Of a stretch of 64,000 bases of DNA, positions 16,842-25,074 are shown in pieces. The translations under genes and the position numbers were made by a program. Below the pieces are notes generated by a model that made no database searches, was not told the origin of the DNA, and was given only the letters and a program-made list of their open reading frames with translations. Source of the stretch: Haloplasma contractile SSD-17B (GTDB lineage: Bacteria; Bacillota_I; Bacilli_A; Haloplasmatales; Haloplasmataceae). The DNA is taken from NCBI RefSeq assembly GCF_000215935.2, contig NZ_AFNU02000002.1, positions 186,001 through 250,000 of the forward strand, written 5' to 3'. Every line of letters starts with the position of its first letter. The first letter of the stretch is position 1.

Positions 16842-16891
16842 ATGGGTTGTAAACAATCTGACAACCTTAAAGAGAAATATAGGTTGTAAAT
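16821..16891 (+). promoter_or_regulatory. Two bipartite inverted repeats, candidate BusR operators
   Basis: Half-sites ACAACCT and (A/G)GGTTGT occur as an inverted pair at 16824-16830 and 16844-16850 and again at 16861-16867 and 16881-16887. In both pairs the gap is 13 bases, and the whole unit repeats with a 37-base period. The extended arms CTGACAACCTT are identical in both units. BusR is known to bind long bipartite sites through its coiled-coil spacer, and the transporter start codon lies 31 bases downstream. Confidence 0.75.
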
Positions 16892-16921
16892 AGAACTTGC
16901 TAAAAAATGAGGAGGATACTA

Positions 16922-17902
16922 ATGAAAAAACATTTAAGTAAAATTTTATCTATTGTTGCAGCATTTGCGATCATGTTCACATTGGCAGCATGTGGTGAAC
17001 AGGAAGAAAAAATCGTTATTGGTGAAGGAGATTGGGATTCTGCAGCCTTTCATGACCAAGTGACAAAGTTTATAATTGAAGAAGGATATGGTGTTCAAGT
17101 AGAAATTAAACTTGCAGATACAGCCGTACAGAATGCTTCATTAAAAACCGGTGATATTGATTTAGTTACTGAATGGTGGGTTGACAATATCCCATCTTAT
17201 AATGAAGATATTGAAGCAGGAGAGTATACAAGTGTATCTACTAACTTCGATGATAATGAACAAGGAATTTATGTCCCTACATATATGGTAGAAGGAGACG
17301 ATGCTATTGCTCCTAATCTTAAGACAGTTCAAGACTTAAAAGATTATGCTCACTTATTCCCTAACCCTGAAGGTGGAGACAAGGGAATTATCTATGGTGG
17401 ACCTGAAGGATGGTCAGCTACAGCGTTTTTACATAATAAGATGGAAGCATATGGACTAAATGAATACTACACGTTTAGAACAATTGATTCTAGTGCAACA
17501 TTATCTGCAACGCTTGCTAGTGCTTATGAAAAAGGAGAGCCTTGGGTCGGTTACAATTGGAAGCCAACATGGGTAATGGGGCTTTATGATATGACACTTC
17601 TAGAAGATACACCTTACAATGAAGAAGACTTTAAACAAGGAAAGGGTGCTTTCTCTACATCTGATGTAAATGTTGTTATTACTGATGGATTTGAAGAACG
17701 TTTCCCTGAAGTTACTGAGTTTTTAAGTAATTATGAAACATCTGCTGATATTACCAGTCAAGCACTTGCATATATGAGAGAAAATGATGTTGAGGCTGAT
17801 GCAGCTGCTAAATGGTTCCTAGAGAACAAACAAGATGTTTGGTCTGACTGGGTTCCAACTGATGTAAAAGATAAAATTCTAGAAGCTCTAGATAACGAAT
17901 AA
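16922..17902 (+). CDS. opuAC: Glycine betaine/proline betaine-binding lipoprotein
   Basis: The ATG at 16922 follows GAGGAGGATACT. The 326-residue protein has a lipoprotein signal with lipobox LAAC (C24), so it is anchored outside the membrane. The mature part is an OpuAC/ProX-type type II binding protein: VIGEGDWDSAAFHDQV, VTEWWVDNIP, GGPEGWSATAFLH and WVGYNWKPTWVMG supply the tryptophans expected for an aromatic cage binding quaternary amines. It delivers betaine to the permease and ATPase encoded directly downstream. A stable hairpin between this gene and the permease gene suggests that the binding protein is made in excess. Confidence 0.9.
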   Translation: MKKHLSKILSIVAAFAIMFTLAACGEQEEKIVIGEGDWDSAAFHDQVTKFIIEEGYGVQVEIKLADTAVQNASLKTGDIDLVTEWWVDNIPSYNEDIEAGEYTSVSTNFDDNEQGIYVPTYMVEGDDAIAPNLKTVQDLKDYAHLFPNPEGGDKGIIYGGPEGWSATAFLHNKMEAYGLNEYYTFRTIDSSATLSATLASAYEKGEPWVGYNWKPTWVMGLYDMTLLEDTPYNEEDFKQGKGAFSTSDVNVVITDGFEERFPEVTEFLSNYETSADITSQALAYMRENDVEADAAAKWFLENKQDVWSDWVPTDVKDKILEALDNE

Positions 17903-17922
17903 TTATTTAAATATAATACACT

Positions 17923-17946
17923 AATGTTGCGCTACGGCGCAACATT
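17923..17946 (+). promoter_or_regulatory. Intercistronic hairpin with TACG tetraloop
   Basis: A perfect 10-bp stem (AATGTTGCGC / GCGCAACATT) is closed by TACG, a UNCG-type, very stable tetraloop in RNA. No T-run follows, so it is more likely an mRNA-stabilising or partial-termination element setting a high ratio of binding protein to permease. Confidence 0.75.
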
Positions 17947-17969
17947 TATTTGCAGAAGGAGGAAATAGT

Positions 17970-18851
17970 TTGTTTGAATGGCTAAAAGAAAAAGCAGTTT
18001 TTCCTGATAATTTAAACTTTGAGATAGCAGATGCTATTGATTATATAGTAGACTTAATCCTAAAATATTTTAGTGGATTTTTTGATATTATACGTGACAT
18101 TATATTAGATGTTTTTGAGTTTTTTCAATTAATTTTTGAAATTATACCCTGGTGGTTATATATTATTCTGTTACTATATGCAGGATATAAACTCTACTCT
18201 ATTGGATTTGGAATTTTACTAGCAGCTATGTTATTTTCAATAGGCGCATTTGGATTATGGGAACAGATGATTTATACACTTGTCATTGTTTTTATAAGTG
18301 TACTCATTTCTCTGATAATAGGTATACCTCTCGGTATTTTCATGGCTAAATCATCTATAATGGAAAGTATAATGAAGCCAATACTAGATGGAATGCAAAC
18401 CATGCCAAGTTTTGTATATTTAATTCCCGCAGTTATGCTCTTTGGATTAGGAAAAGTGCCAGCTGTCTTTGCTACGACAATCTATGCAGTACCGCCACTT
18501 ATTCGCTTAACTTACCTTGGAATTCAAAATGTCGACACTGAGGTTATAGAAGCAGGACGCTCATTTGGGTCAACAGCATGGCAAATGTTATATAAAATAG
18601 AACTTCCACAATCATTATCGACTATAATGACAGGTGTCAATCAAACAACAATGATGGCAATGGCAATGGTTGTTATATCTTCAATGATTGGTGCAGATGG
18701 AATTGGTAAAGAAGTCCTACTTGCAATAAGACGTCTTGAGATCGGCACAGGATTCCAAGCTGGTTTTGCAATTGTCTTCCTAGCGATCATACTAGACCGA
18801 GTTTTACAAGGAACTGCTAACAAATTTGAAAATACGGAGGGGATGGAATAA
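17970..18851 (+). CDS. opuAB: Betaine ABC transporter permease (ProW/OpuAB type), TTG start
   Basis: The start is TTG at 17970, 8 bases after AAGGAGG; no ATG is nearby. The 293-residue protein has an N-terminal extension, about six membrane helices and the BPD_transp_1 EAA region (EAGRSFGSTAWQMLYKIELPQSL). MQTMPSFVYLIPAVMLFGLG and MVVISSMIGADGIGKEVL are highly characteristic of ProW/OpuAB permeases. It forms the membrane channel of the betaine importer. Its stop codon abuts the ATPase ATG, indicating translational coupling. Confidence 0.92.
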   Translation: MFEWLKEKAVFPDNLNFEIADAIDYIVDLILKYFSGFFDIIRDIILDVFEFFQLIFEIIPWWLYIILLLYAGYKLYSIGFGILLAAMLFSIGAFGLWEQMIYTLVIVFISVLISLIIGIPLGIFMAKSSIMESIMKPILDGMQTMPSFVYLIPAVMLFGLGKVPAVFATTIYAVPPLIRLTYLGIQNVDTEVIEAGRSFGSTAWQMLYKIELPQSLSTIMTGVNQTTMMAMAMVVISSMIGADGIGKEVLLAIRRLEIGTGFQAGFAIVFLAIILDRVLQGTANKFENTEGME

Positions 18852-20027
18852 ATGGCTAAAGGTATAGAACTTAAAGATCTTAGTGTCATTTTTGGAAAAC
18901 CTCGGCAAAGAGAAGTTGCTTTAGATATGCTTGCAGAAGATTACTCTTCTGCAGAAATCCGTGAAGAGACTGGTGCTACAGTAGCTGTCCGTAATGTAAG
19001 TTTTGATATAAAAGAAAGTGAACTGTTTGTTATCGTTGGTCTATCAGGGAGTGGGAAAAGTTCTCTGATACGAACACTTAATTTATTAAATAAACCTGCA
19101 ACAGGAACTATAAAAGTTGGTGGAAAAGAACTTAGTGAATTAACGAGTGAAGAACTACGTGAATACCGTCGTACTGATGTCTCAATGGTTTTTCAACATT
19201 TTGGACTACTTAGCCACCGTACTGTGCTTAAAAATGTAGAGTACCCACTAGAGGTTCAGGGGATCGACTCTAAAACTTGTCGAGCTAAAGCATTAGATGC
19301 AATTGAAAAAGTTGGCCTTAAAGGCTGGGAACATCAGCTACCAAATCAATTATCAGGTGGTATGAAACAAAGAGTTGGTATTGCGCGTGCTCTCACAAAC
19401 GAGCCAGAAATTCTTCTCATGGATGAGCCATATAGTGCACTTGATCCACTTATTCGTCGTGAAATGCAGACTGAATTATTGAATCTAGAAGATGATATGG
19501 ATCAGACAATTGTCTTTATCACACATGATATGAATGAAGCATTTAAAATTGGTGACCGCATCGCACTTATGAAAGATGGTGAGATTGTTCAGTTAGGAGC
19601 TCCAAATGAATTCTTTGAAAATCCTGCTAATGATTATGTTCGTAATTTTATTGCAGATGTTGATAAAACTCAAATACTGAAAGTCCGTAACGTTATGAGA
19701 AAGCCGGATTATATTGCAAAAGCAAATGATACGGTTGTTAATACAATCAAAAATCTAAAAGATCATGATTTAGAGTTTTGCTTTGTAACGGATGAAAATA
19801 ATAAATACTTAGGATATGTATCTCTTGAATATATACAGGCATCTGATGCAAAAAATATCTCTTCTGTAATAAAGAAAGATCATTTTACAATTAATAGAAA
19901 TGCATACCTAAAGGAAATTTGGACTTTACTAAACGAGTCAAATTATGATGTGGCTGTGGTTGATGTTAAAGGTCGCCTTCGTGGTGTTCTAGACCACAGT
20001 GAAATTACACAGGTATTAGCAAAATAA
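18852..20027 (+). CDS. opuAA: Betaine ABC transporter ATPase with C-terminal CBS pair
   Basis: A 391-residue ATPase. Walker A GLSGSGKSS at 63-71, signature LSGGMKQR, Walker B ILLMDEPYSALDP and the H-loop ITHD are intact. The long N-terminal region (residues 20-45) and the PLIRREMQTELL segment are typical of the glycine-betaine ATPases. Residues about 275-391 form two CBS domains; in lactococcal OpuA these sense ionic strength and bind c-di-AMP. Together with the BusR-like regulator this implies control at both the transcriptional and protein level. A terminator follows. Confidence 0.93.
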   Translation: MAKGIELKDLSVIFGKPRQREVALDMLAEDYSSAEIREETGATVAVRNVSFDIKESELFVIVGLSGSGKSSLIRTLNLLNKPATGTIKVGGKELSELTSEELREYRRTDVSMVFQHFGLLSHRTVLKNVEYPLEVQGIDSKTCRAKALDAIEKVGLKGWEHQLPNQLSGGMKQRVGIARALTNEPEILLMDEPYSALDPLIRREMQTELLNLEDDMDQTIVFITHDMNEAFKIGDRIALMKDGEIVQLGAPNEFFENPANDYVRNFIADVDKTQILKVRNVMRKPDYIAKANDTVVNTIKNLKDHDLEFCFVTDENNKYLGYVSLEYIQASDAKNISSVIKKDHFTINRNAYLKEIWTLLNESNYDVAVVDVKGRLRGVLDHSEITQVLAK

Positions 20028-20032
20028 ATTTT

Positions 20033-20076
20033 TTTAAAAAAGCGAGATTAAATTAATTAATTTCGCTTTTTTTTTG
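20033..20076 (+). terminator. Terminator of the betaine operon
   Basis: AAAAGCGAGATTAA pairs with TTAATTTCGCTTTT (one G-T pair), followed by nine Ts. Confidence 0.85.
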
Positions 20077-20567
20077 ATTTGTTTTACATCATTTAATACT
20101 TTAGTTTAAAATCTTGATTATGCTATATGCTCTACTAATCTAGTTGATATATAATAAAAGTACAGTGCATTCAATTATTACCACTAAGTACGATATACGC
20201 TCAGTTAGTCAACCGGCTCGACATAATGTAATTAAAGGTTCTCATGAAATGTTTACCGATTCTAAAGATACTAAGAAATGTGATTGACACAGATTCCTCT
20301 GTCTCGTTATTTCGTTATTTTTAAATTAAAGGACAACAGAACATCAGAACAGACTAAAATTAATTGCTGTTTTGATTCTTTTCTCCCCTATTCATCTAAG
20401 GCGATATAATGAAAAATTTTAATAAATTCAACTATTATATCAAACAAATCATTTTGTAAATGTATCTAATATGCTATATAAAAAACATTAATGGCAATTA
20501 TAACATGACATTCATAGTGTATAGTATAGGGTATTTTACCTAAAACAACGATTATAAATCTTAATAG
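20077..20567 (+). other. Long intergenic region upstream of the LysM-SpoIID gene
   Basis: About 490 bases without an open frame, terminator or recognisable RNA. It should contain the promoter of the LysM-SpoIID gene, but no single -35/-10 pair stands out among many AT-rich candidates. Confidence 0.4.
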
Positions 20568-20578
20568 GAGGTTCATAT

Positions 20579-22351
20579 ATGAGTAACGAAACAGGCGAGA
20601 GGTCAATCTATACTGTTCAAATTGGTGATTCATTATGGGATATTGCTAATAAATTTAATACAACAGTAGAACGTTTAAAAGAGATTAATAACTTATCTAC
20701 TGAAAGGCTGCAACCTGGTATGACACTTTCAATCCCTTCACCAAAACAAGACTTAAATTCAAATACTAGTTATAGTGTTCAACCTGGTGATTCATTATGG
20801 TCTATTGCCAATAAGTTTAATGTGACTACCTATGATATAAAACGTGTTAACAATATTAAGTCTGACAATTTAAAACGAGGTCAAACGTTAATTATACCTA
20901 TATCGCTAGAACCCGATATTAAAACATTTTATCGAGTCAAGCAGGGTGATTCCTTATGGAACATTTCTAGACAGTTTAATATTTCACCTGAACAGCTAAA
21001 AGATGCAAATGATCTCAACTCTAATTCACTAATGCCTGGTCAAACACTTATTATTCCAACAACATCTGAATCGAATACTGAGACGTATGTTGTTAGAGAC
21101 GGCGACTCATTATGGTCTATTGCTTCTAGATTTGATATGACTGTTGAAGACCTAAAAGAACTGAATAACTTAGTTAATAATGATCTGAACCCTGGAGAGG
21201 TTCTAAAAATCAAATCAGATTCCTCTACTCTAATATATACGGTAAAACAAGGTGATTCATTATGGTCTATTGCTAATTATTATGGAATGTCAGTTAAAGA
21301 ACTTAAGGCGCTTAATAATATTGATACCGACAACTTGGAAGTAGGACAGACGCTAACGGTTATTAAGAGGCAGGCATCTCCTGAAATCACTACTATTATA
21401 TATACTGTAGATGAAGGCGATTCTTTATGGGAAATCGCAAATCGGTTTGGATCAACAGTAGAACATATTAAATCCTTAAACTCACTAACAAGTAATTCAT
21501 TACAAATAGGACAAAAACTTACATTGTCAAAAAATGTAAAACCAACAGATGCGAATATAATGGTAAGAGTTAAACGATACAATGGAAATATCGATAGAGT
21601 TTCCTTAGAAGAGTATGTGACAGGGGTTGTTAGTTCTGAATTATCAGCTGGATTTAATCATGAGGCATATAAAGCTCAAGCCTTAGCTGCTAGAACATAT
21701 GCAGTCAAGCGTATTCGTGAAGGAAAAGTATTATCTGACACCGCTAGTCACCAGGTTTATAAAGATCAACAACAATTAAAAGACTGGTGGGGAGATGAAT
21801 TTGAAGATATTTACAAAAAAATAAGACTAGCCGTAAGTGAAACAAAGGGTGAAGTAATCACTTATAATGATGATCTTATTGATGCATTATTCTTCTCTAC
21901 CAGTAATGGAAGAACAGAGAATCCTAAAAATGTATGGGGGGGCGAATTACCCTACTTAAGAAGTGTTGATAGTAGATGGGATACAAAGTCACCTCATTAC
22001 TATGATGCTAAAGTATTATCTTATAGTCAGTTCAGAAGCCGTTTAGGGCTATCATCAAACTCTTCCCTATATGCTAATATAGTATCTCGTACAAGTGGTG
22101 GTAGTGTGGATAGAATTAATATATCTGGTAGTACATTCACAGGTGAACAGGTCAGAAAGCGATTAGCATTAAAATCAACTGATTTTGATATTAAATTTGC
22201 AAATGGTAATGCTAAAATACGACAACGTGGCTGGGGACACCAAGTCGGTTTAAGTCAATATGGCTCGCACTACATGGGTGAAGAAGGCTATAATTACAGA
22301 CAAATTATTAATCATTACTATCCGGGCGTTGCCGTTACAAAACTTATCTAA
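20579..22351 (+). CDS. Six-LysM protein with C-terminal SpoIID peptidoglycan-lytic domain
   Basis: A 590-residue protein. Six LysM domains occupy about 10-53, 64-107, 117-160, 169-211, 219-262 and 274-316, each starting with a (Y/V)xVxxGDSLWxIA motif. Residues about 325-590 are a SpoIID/LytB domain: SLEEYVTGVVSSEL with the catalytic Glu E354, YKAQALAARTYAVKR, FFSTSNGRTEN and GWGHQVGLSQYG. SpoIID is a lytic transglycosylase acting on peptidoglycan stripped of stem peptides during engulfment. AGGAGG sits just before the ATG, so the absence of a signal peptide is real. That suggests a spore-coat or mother-cell role (like SafA, also LysM without signal) or release by lysis. Confidence 0.9.
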   Translation: MSNETGERSIYTVQIGDSLWDIANKFNTTVERLKEINNLSTERLQPGMTLSIPSPKQDLNSNTSYSVQPGDSLWSIANKFNVTTYDIKRVNNIKSDNLKRGQTLIIPISLEPDIKTFYRVKQGDSLWNISRQFNISPEQLKDANDLNSNSLMPGQTLIIPTTSESNTETYVVRDGDSLWSIASRFDMTVEDLKELNNLVNNDLNPGEVLKIKSDSSTLIYTVKQGDSLWSIANYYGMSVKELKALNNIDTDNLEVGQTLTVIKRQASPEITTIIYTVDEGDSLWEIANRFGSTVEHIKSLNSLTSNSLQIGQKLTLSKNVKPTDANIMVRVKRYNGNIDRVSLEEYVTGVVSSELSAGFNHEAYKAQALAARTYAVKRIREGKVLSDTASHQVYKDQQQLKDWWGDEFEDIYKKIRLAVSETKGEVITYNDDLIDALFFSTSNGRTENPKNVWGGELPYLRSVDSRWDTKSPHYYDAKVLSYSQFRSRLGLSSNSSLYANIVSRTSGGSVDRINISGSTFTGEQVRKRLALKSTDFDIKFANGNAKIRQRGWGHQVGLSQYGSHYMGEEGYNYRQIINHYYPGVAVTKLI

Positions 22352-22392
22352 AAAAATAACCTTGTCAGTGAAATACTGACAAGGTTATTTAT
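22352..22392. terminator. Bidirectional terminator after the LysM-SpoIID gene
   Basis: A perfect 16-bp stem, AAATAACCTTGTCAGT and its complement, with a 5-nt loop. Confidence 0.9.
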
Positions 22393-22463
22393 ATGTTAAG
22401 GATAATATATTATTCAAAATAGGTAGAGTAAACATCAACCATCTGCTCTAGTTATTGTAAAAT

Positions 22464-22835
22464 CTAGAAAAAATAAAGAATAAAACAAATCAGCAACTGA
22501 ATAATACCTACAAGAATTATGGGAAAGACAGATATCACTTCATCGTTTTCATGTTTTTTTAAGTAATATTCAAAATAACTATCCATTTTAACTTTCTTAC
22601 TACTGAACATATATTTAAAAAACTTAGTTGTTCCATATATTGCCATATCAAACAAACCCTCAGAACTAGCGTATGTTAATATAGCTGCTCCAAAAAGTAG
22701 AATACCCGATGTAAATGTAGCATTAATATATGCTACAGGAAAATCAAATGCGTCAGCATAAAATAATACGAGTACATCCAAGACAATACTTATAAATAAA
22801 GTGATTAAAAAGCTCTTTAGGTTAAATTTAAACAT
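22464..22835 (-). CDS. Small membrane protein resembling DUF3899
   Basis: A 123-residue protein with three or four hydrophobic segments (about 10-28, 36-60, 100-122) and a basic/acidic cytoplasmic stretch between them (KKVKMDSYFEYYLKKHENDE). The INATFTSGILLFGAAILTYASSEGLFDMAIYGTTKFFKYMF segment fits the DUF3899 pattern of Firmicutes, whose role is unknown. The ribosome site is weak (GTGGTG). It sits between the LysM-SpoIID gene (convergent) and the end of the opp operon (same strand) and is probably independent. Confidence 0.6.
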   Translation of the reverse strand: MFKFNLKSFLITLFISIVLDVLVLFYADAFDFPVAYINATFTSGILLFGAAILTYASSEGLFDMAIYGTTKFFKYMFSSKKVKMDSYFEYYLKKHENDEVISVFPIILVGIIQLLICFILYFF

Positions 22836-22865
22836 TGAATGTCACCACTTTCATTGTTATAAATG

Positions 22866-22902
22866 AATAAATAGATATGGATAAAATCCATATCTATTTA
22901 TA
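22866..22902 (-). terminator. Terminator of the opp operon
   Basis: A perfect 15-bp stem (TAAATAGATATGGAT) with a 3-nt loop lies just after the oppF stop. Confidence 0.85.
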
Positions 22903-22906
22903 GTAT

Positions 22907-24040
22907 TTATTTAAGTTGTTTTTTAAATTCCTCTATTTCTTTAGGTGAAGCAGAAACTAAATGTCCAGGTTTAATTTCTACTAATGATGGTTGATTCTCT
23001 TCATCATATTGGTGAATTGCAGGATTATAAGATTCACGCTTTCTACCTCTTTCGTACCTAGGATCTGGTAGAGGTACAGCAGAAAGTAATGATTTTGTAT
23101 ACGGGTGTAATGGATTTTCAAATAGTTCATCAGCATCTGCCATTTCAACTATTTTCCCAAAATACATAACCGCAATACGATCTGAGAAATACTTTACTAC
23201 TGATAAGTCATGGGCAATAAATAGAACCGTCAATCCAAACTTTTCCTTTAGGTCATTTAACAAGTTAATAACCTGTGCTTGTATTGAAACGTCTAACGCA
23301 CTAATCGGCTCATCAGCGATTAATATTTTAGGATTAATGACCAATGCTCTTGCAACACCAATACGTTGACGCTGACCACCTGAGAACTCATGCGGATAAC
23401 GGAAACGGTGTTCCGGTAAAAGTCCAACAACCTTTAAAATATCAGACACTTTCTTAGTAATCACATCTTCATCCTTTTCACCATTAATTCGTAATCCTTC
23501 AGCAATAATCTCTTTAACTGTCATACGTGGGTTTAACGATGCAATAGGATCTTGGAAAATCATTTGAATACGATCATAATAGTCTTTATTCTCATTATTC
23601 AGTTTCTTAGATTTTTTTATCTCATGTTTACAATGAGATATTGTTTCTCTCTTATGTTCCTTTATTTCTTCTATTTGAATTCTAGCTTCCTCAGCTGTAA
23701 TCTCATTAGAACTTACTTGCTCTTTTAGTTCAATGATTTTACGTTTTGATTCCGCTTTAACCTCTGCAATTTGATTAATAAATGTTTTAGCACCTTGGGC
23801 AATTTTTACGCCATCAAGATAAACTTCACCGTCTGTTATATCATATAAATTGATAATTGAGCGTCCAGTTGTGGTCTTACCACATCCAGATTCACCTACT
23901 AAACCAAATGTTTCACCTTCATAAATCGAAAAATTAACTCCATCTACCGCTTTAACTGTTAACTTCTTCTTTCCAGAGCCCACCTCAAAATGTTGCTTTA
24001 AATTATTAACTTCTAAAATCGGAGTTTTAGTATTATCCAT
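22907..24040 (-). CDS. oppF: Oligopeptide ABC transporter ATPase OppF with helical insertion
   Basis: A 377-residue ATPase of the OppF/DppF type: Walker A GESGCGKTT at 49-57, Q-loop at Q163, signature FSGGQRQR, Walker B ILIADEPISALDVSIQ, and the C-terminal peptide-transport extension (HPYTKSLLSAVPLPDP). Between strand DGEVYLDGVKI and the Q-loop there is an extra segment of about 70 residues (82-155), charged and probably a helical hairpin, where usual OppF proteins have about 25 residues. AGGAGG overlaps the end of oppD. It powers peptide uptake together with OppD. Confidence 0.92.
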   Translation of the reverse strand: MDNTKTPILEVNNLKQHFEVGSGKKKLTVKAVDGVNFSIYEGETFGLVGESGCGKTTTGRSIINLYDITDGEVYLDGVKIAQGAKTFINQIAEVKAESKRKIIELKEQVSSNEITAEEARIQIEEIKEHKRETISHCKHEIKKSKKLNNENKDYYDRIQMIFQDPIASLNPRMTVKEIIAEGLRINGEKDEDVITKKVSDILKVVGLLPEHRFRYPHEFSGGQRQRIGVARALVINPKILIADEPISALDVSIQAQVINLLNDLKEKFGLTVLFIAHDLSVVKYFSDRIAVMYFGKIVEMADADELFENPLHPYTKSLLSAVPLPDPRYERGRKRESYNPAIHQYDEENQPSLVEIKPGHLVSASPKEIEEFKKQLK

Positions 24041-24042
24041 AA

Positions 24043-25074
24043 TTACCTCCTCATTTCCATTCGTTGAATTCTATTTCTTAATGTTTCTGGCATTTCAGCT
24101 TTTGGTGCATACTCATGCAATAACCATGTAGCTGCGTAATGTGTGTCAGAAACTTTAAACATAGGTGGTTGTTCTTCAAAGTCTATAGCTAAAGCATATT
24201 TATTACGAGCTGCAAATGCATCTCCTTTAGGTGGGTAGTGCATATCTGGTGGAGTTCCTGGGATAGCGAATAATTTATCATTCGAATCTAGGTCAGGCAT
24301 TGAAGATAATAGTGCCCATGTATATGGGTGTTTAGGTGTGTAGAATAATTCATCCACTCGACCATATTCAACTATTTTACCCGCATACATAACAGCAACA
24401 CGATCTGCCATATTAGCTACAACTCCAAGGTCATGGGTGATAAATATAACAGAGATACCGCGTTCTTCTTTAAGACGGTTAATTAATTCTAAAATTTGAG
24501 ACTGAATTGTAACGTCTAACGCTGTTGTTGGCTCATCACAAATAAGTAATTCAGCATCATTCGCTAATGCAATTGCTATTACAATACGTTGTCTCATTCC
24601 ACCCGAGAATTGGAATGGATATTGATAGAAACGTTTTTCTGGTTCAGGAATACCTACTTCTTTCATCAAGTTTAATGCGCGTTCCCTAGCCTCTTCTTTA
24701 GTCATACCTAGTTTTAAATATAAAGCCTCAGAAATTTGTTTCCCAACCTTCATGATTGGATTTAAACTTGACATAGGGTCCTGGAAAATCATTGAGATTT
24801 TTGTCCCACGTATTTTATGAAACTCATCTTCAGGAATACTCATTAAGTCTTTATCATCAAATATTATAGATCCACCTTCATGGATAGAGTTACCAGCTAA
24901 TATTCCTGTAATCGCACGACTCGTAACACTCTTTCCACTACCACTTTCGCCTACGATTGCTAAAGTTTCTCCTCTAGTTAACTTAAAATCTACACCACGA
25001 ACCGCTTTAACAGTCCCATGCATTGTTTTAAAAGATATATGTAAATCATTTACACTTAATATAGTATCAGCCAT
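24043..25074 (-). CDS. oppD: Oligopeptide ABC transporter ATPase OppD
   Basis: A 343-residue ATPase: Walker A GESGSGKSVTSRA, signature FSGGMRQRIVIAIAL, Walker B LLICDEPTTALDVTIQ, H-loop ITHD, and the C-terminal oligopeptide/dipeptide extension (KHPYTWALLSSMPDLD, PGTPPDMHYPPKGDAFAAR). That extension normally carries cysteines of an Fe-S cluster in some OppD proteins, but here the FAARNKYALAIDF stretch has no Cys, so no cluster is expected. Its ATG overlaps the oppC stop by one base (TAATG), and GAGGAA in the end of oppC is the ribosome site. Confidence 0.94.
   Translation of the reverse strand: MADTILSVNDLHISFKTMHGTVKAVRGVDFKLTRGETLAIVGESGSGKSVTSRAITGILAGNSIHEGGSIIFDDKDLMSIPEDEFHKIRGTKISMIFQDPMSSLNPIMKVGKQISEALYLKLGMTKEEARERALNLMKEVGIPEPEKRFYQYPFQFSGGMRQRIVIAIALANDAELLICDEPTTALDVTIQSQILELINRLKEERGISVIFITHDLGVVANMADRVAVMYAGKIVEYGRVDELFYTPKHPYTWALLSSMPDLDSNDKLFAIPGTPPDMHYPPKGDAFAARNKYALAIDFEEQPPMFKVSDTHYAATWLLHEYAPKAEMPETLRNRIQRMEMRR

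Noticed and set aside
20620-21440. Six near-identical DNA blocks as possible mobile or CRISPR repeats
   Set aside because: They coincide with the conserved GDSLWxIA motifs of successive LysM domains in one open frame.
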